Positions 63,131 through 64,000 of a stretch of 64,000 bases of DNA are shown one piece after another; the stretch's first letter is position 1; every line of letters begins with the position of its first letter. The notes under the pieces were generated by a model, which ran no database searches, was not told where the DNA came from, and saw only the letters and a list, made by a program, of their open reading frames with translations. The translations under genes were made by a program, and so were the position numbers. Origin of the DNA: Rhodonellum sp041748555 (GTDB taxonomy: Bacteria; Bacteroidota; Bacteroidia; Cytophagales; Cyclobacteriaceae); NCBI GenBank assembly GCA_041748555.1, contig JBGTDA010000011.1, positions 1-64,000 on the forward strand, given 5' to 3'.

Positions 63131-64000
63131 ATGAAACGAAGAACCTTAGTCAAAGCAATGGCCCTATCGGGATTGATGCCCTTTGTCCAAACCCCTGTTG
63201 CACTTAGCAAACCTTCAATAATGGAAAATACATTGGAGGAGCCACCCAGAAATGTTCCCATTGTCAAAAAGTTTGACGTCATCGTCTGTGGCGGGGGACC
63301 GGCAGGTATCGCAGCCGCCATCAGTGCCGCAAGAACCGGCGCCAAAACCGCTCTGATAGAAATGTACGGTTGCCTGGGAGGGGTGTGGACCAGCGGTCTT
63401 TTGAGCAATTTGATAGACTATCAGAACAAGCCAGGTATTATGAAAGAACTTGTCTACAGATTGGAAAAAAGCGATGCGCAATACTCTGCCAAGGTTTATG
63501 ACGCCGAGCTGATGAAGTGGATATTGGACCAGATGTGCAAAGAATCCTTGGTGGAAGTACGGCTGCATACCAAAGTGGTCGCTGCTTACAAAGGCTCTGG
63601 AAACAGATTGGAGCATATTGTAACCGAGGGTTTTTCCGGTCGAGAGGCTTGGGAAGCAAAAGTATTTATTGACTCAACGGGAAACGGCGATCTCGCCACA
63701 AAGGCGGGCTGTGGATTTGATTTAGGTCATCCTGAAACAGGAAAAGTCCAGCCCGCTTCTCTGATGGCCATCATCACTGGCTTGGATGAGGAGAACCTGG
63801 TAGCCGAGGGGCTCATGGGTGAAAAAGGAAAAACCACCGAGGATTCCAAGAGAAAATTGTATTCCGAAATCAAACGTGCCGGTATGGATGGAAGCTATTC
63901 GATGCCCACTATGTTTGCCATTCGTCCGGGGCTGATAGCAATGATGGCCAACCATCAGTATGGGGTATCGGCCCTGGATGGGGATCAGATGAGCCATGCC
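63131..64000 (+). CDS. Tat-exported FAD-dependent oxidoreductase, second copy (3' end beyond window)
   Basis: Partial; 290 codons are visible. The N-terminus has a twin-arginine signal (MKRRTLVKAMALSGLMPFVQ). The FAD site is canonical: FDVIVCGGGPAGIAAAISAA, TALIEMYGCLGGVWTSGLLS, and later KVFIDSTGNGDLATKAGCGF. It belongs to the same broad FAD_oxidored group as the preceding gene but is clearly a different member, GC-richer (37 of 60 in the line at 63301) and exported by Tat rather than Sec. It starts 14 bp after the first oxidoreductase, so both are probably cotranscribed. Confidence 0.88.
   Translation, partial: MKRRTLVKAMALSGLMPFVQTPVALSKPSIMENTLEEPPRNVPIVKKFDVIVCGGGPAGIAAAISAARTGAKTALIEMYGCLGGVWTSGLLSNLIDYQNKPGIMKELVYRLEKSDAQYSAKVYDAELMKWILDQMCKESLVEVRLHTKVVAAYKGSGNRLEHIVTEGFSGREAWEAKVFIDSTGNGDLATKAGCGFDLGHPETGKVQPASLMAIITGLDEENLVAEGLMGEKGKTTEDSKRKLYSEIKRAGMDGSYSMPTMFAIRPGLIAMMANHQYGVSALDGDQMSHA

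Overview
The window looks like chromosomal DNA of a free-living Bacteroidota bacterium, most likely of the Cytophagales/Cyclobacteriaceae type. The signs are two ECF sigma / FecR / SusC / SusD loci, a Bacteroidota-type long HisG and bifunctional HisB, a MenA quinone pathway gene, a DUF1343 (NamZ-type) cell-wall hydrolase, TAnnTTTG-like promoter boxes and SxxC-type lipoprotein signals. No rRNA, tRNA, phage or CRISPR array was recognised. The lineage call is inferred from gene content only.

Layout. 1-3362 (minus): a catabolic group of a secreted amidohydrolase (cut by the window edge), a Gfo/Idh/MocA oxidoreductase and a PhyH-type dioxygenase. 3461-4827 (plus): an eroded defence locus with pieces of a DUF1016 nuclease, an AbiEii-type nucleotidyltransferase toxin and the head of a type I restriction subunit HsdR. 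4859-8131: a cytoplasmic histidine kinase with six PAS-like domains. 8262-8880: a 5'-truncated hypothetical gene abutting twelve 21-bp tandem units. 9282-16884: household and envelope genes (PPOX-type stress protein, NAD(P)-binding protein, TraB/GumN, NamZ-like hydrolase, LolCE/FtsX-type permease, dolichyl-phosphate-mannose-synthase-like GT2, ATP-grasp enzyme, TPR lipoprotein). 17652-18279: a HepT/MntA type VII toxin-antitoxin pair. 18374-22827: histidine genes hisG-hisD-hisC-hisB. 23092-31677: mixed housekeeping (PAP2-like membrane protein, VOC protein, SUI1 factor, Usp, MenA, glutathione peroxidase, ArgS, arginase, methionine-type aminotransferase).

32025-41783 is a complete sigma/anti-sigma-controlled TonB uptake operon. 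After SusC and SusD it carries a small lipoprotein, a Tat-exported HisC-like PLP aminotransferase and an AEC-family inner-membrane permease, and it closes with an intrinsic terminator. It reads as import across the outer membrane, transamination in the periplasm and import across the inner membrane. This is the best candidate here for an undescribed system.

41850-45393 holds a VOC protein and methionine genes metY and metX behind a SAM-I (S-box) riboswitch. 45754-49260 holds three surface-polysaccharide genes. 49511-50807 is a recombination scar: an IS5-type transposase relic fused to the tail of a sodium:solute-symporter-like gene and followed by the head of a formylglycine-generating-enzyme-like lipoprotein gene. 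50935-53478 is a SWIM/SNF2 helicase. 54302-64000 is a second ECF sigma/FecR/SusC/SusD locus followed by two different exported FAD-dependent oxidoreductases, the second cut by the window edge. Base composition changes sharply inside this second SusC gene and again between the two oxidoreductases, as if a substrate-specific cassette had been swapped behind an older regulatory head.
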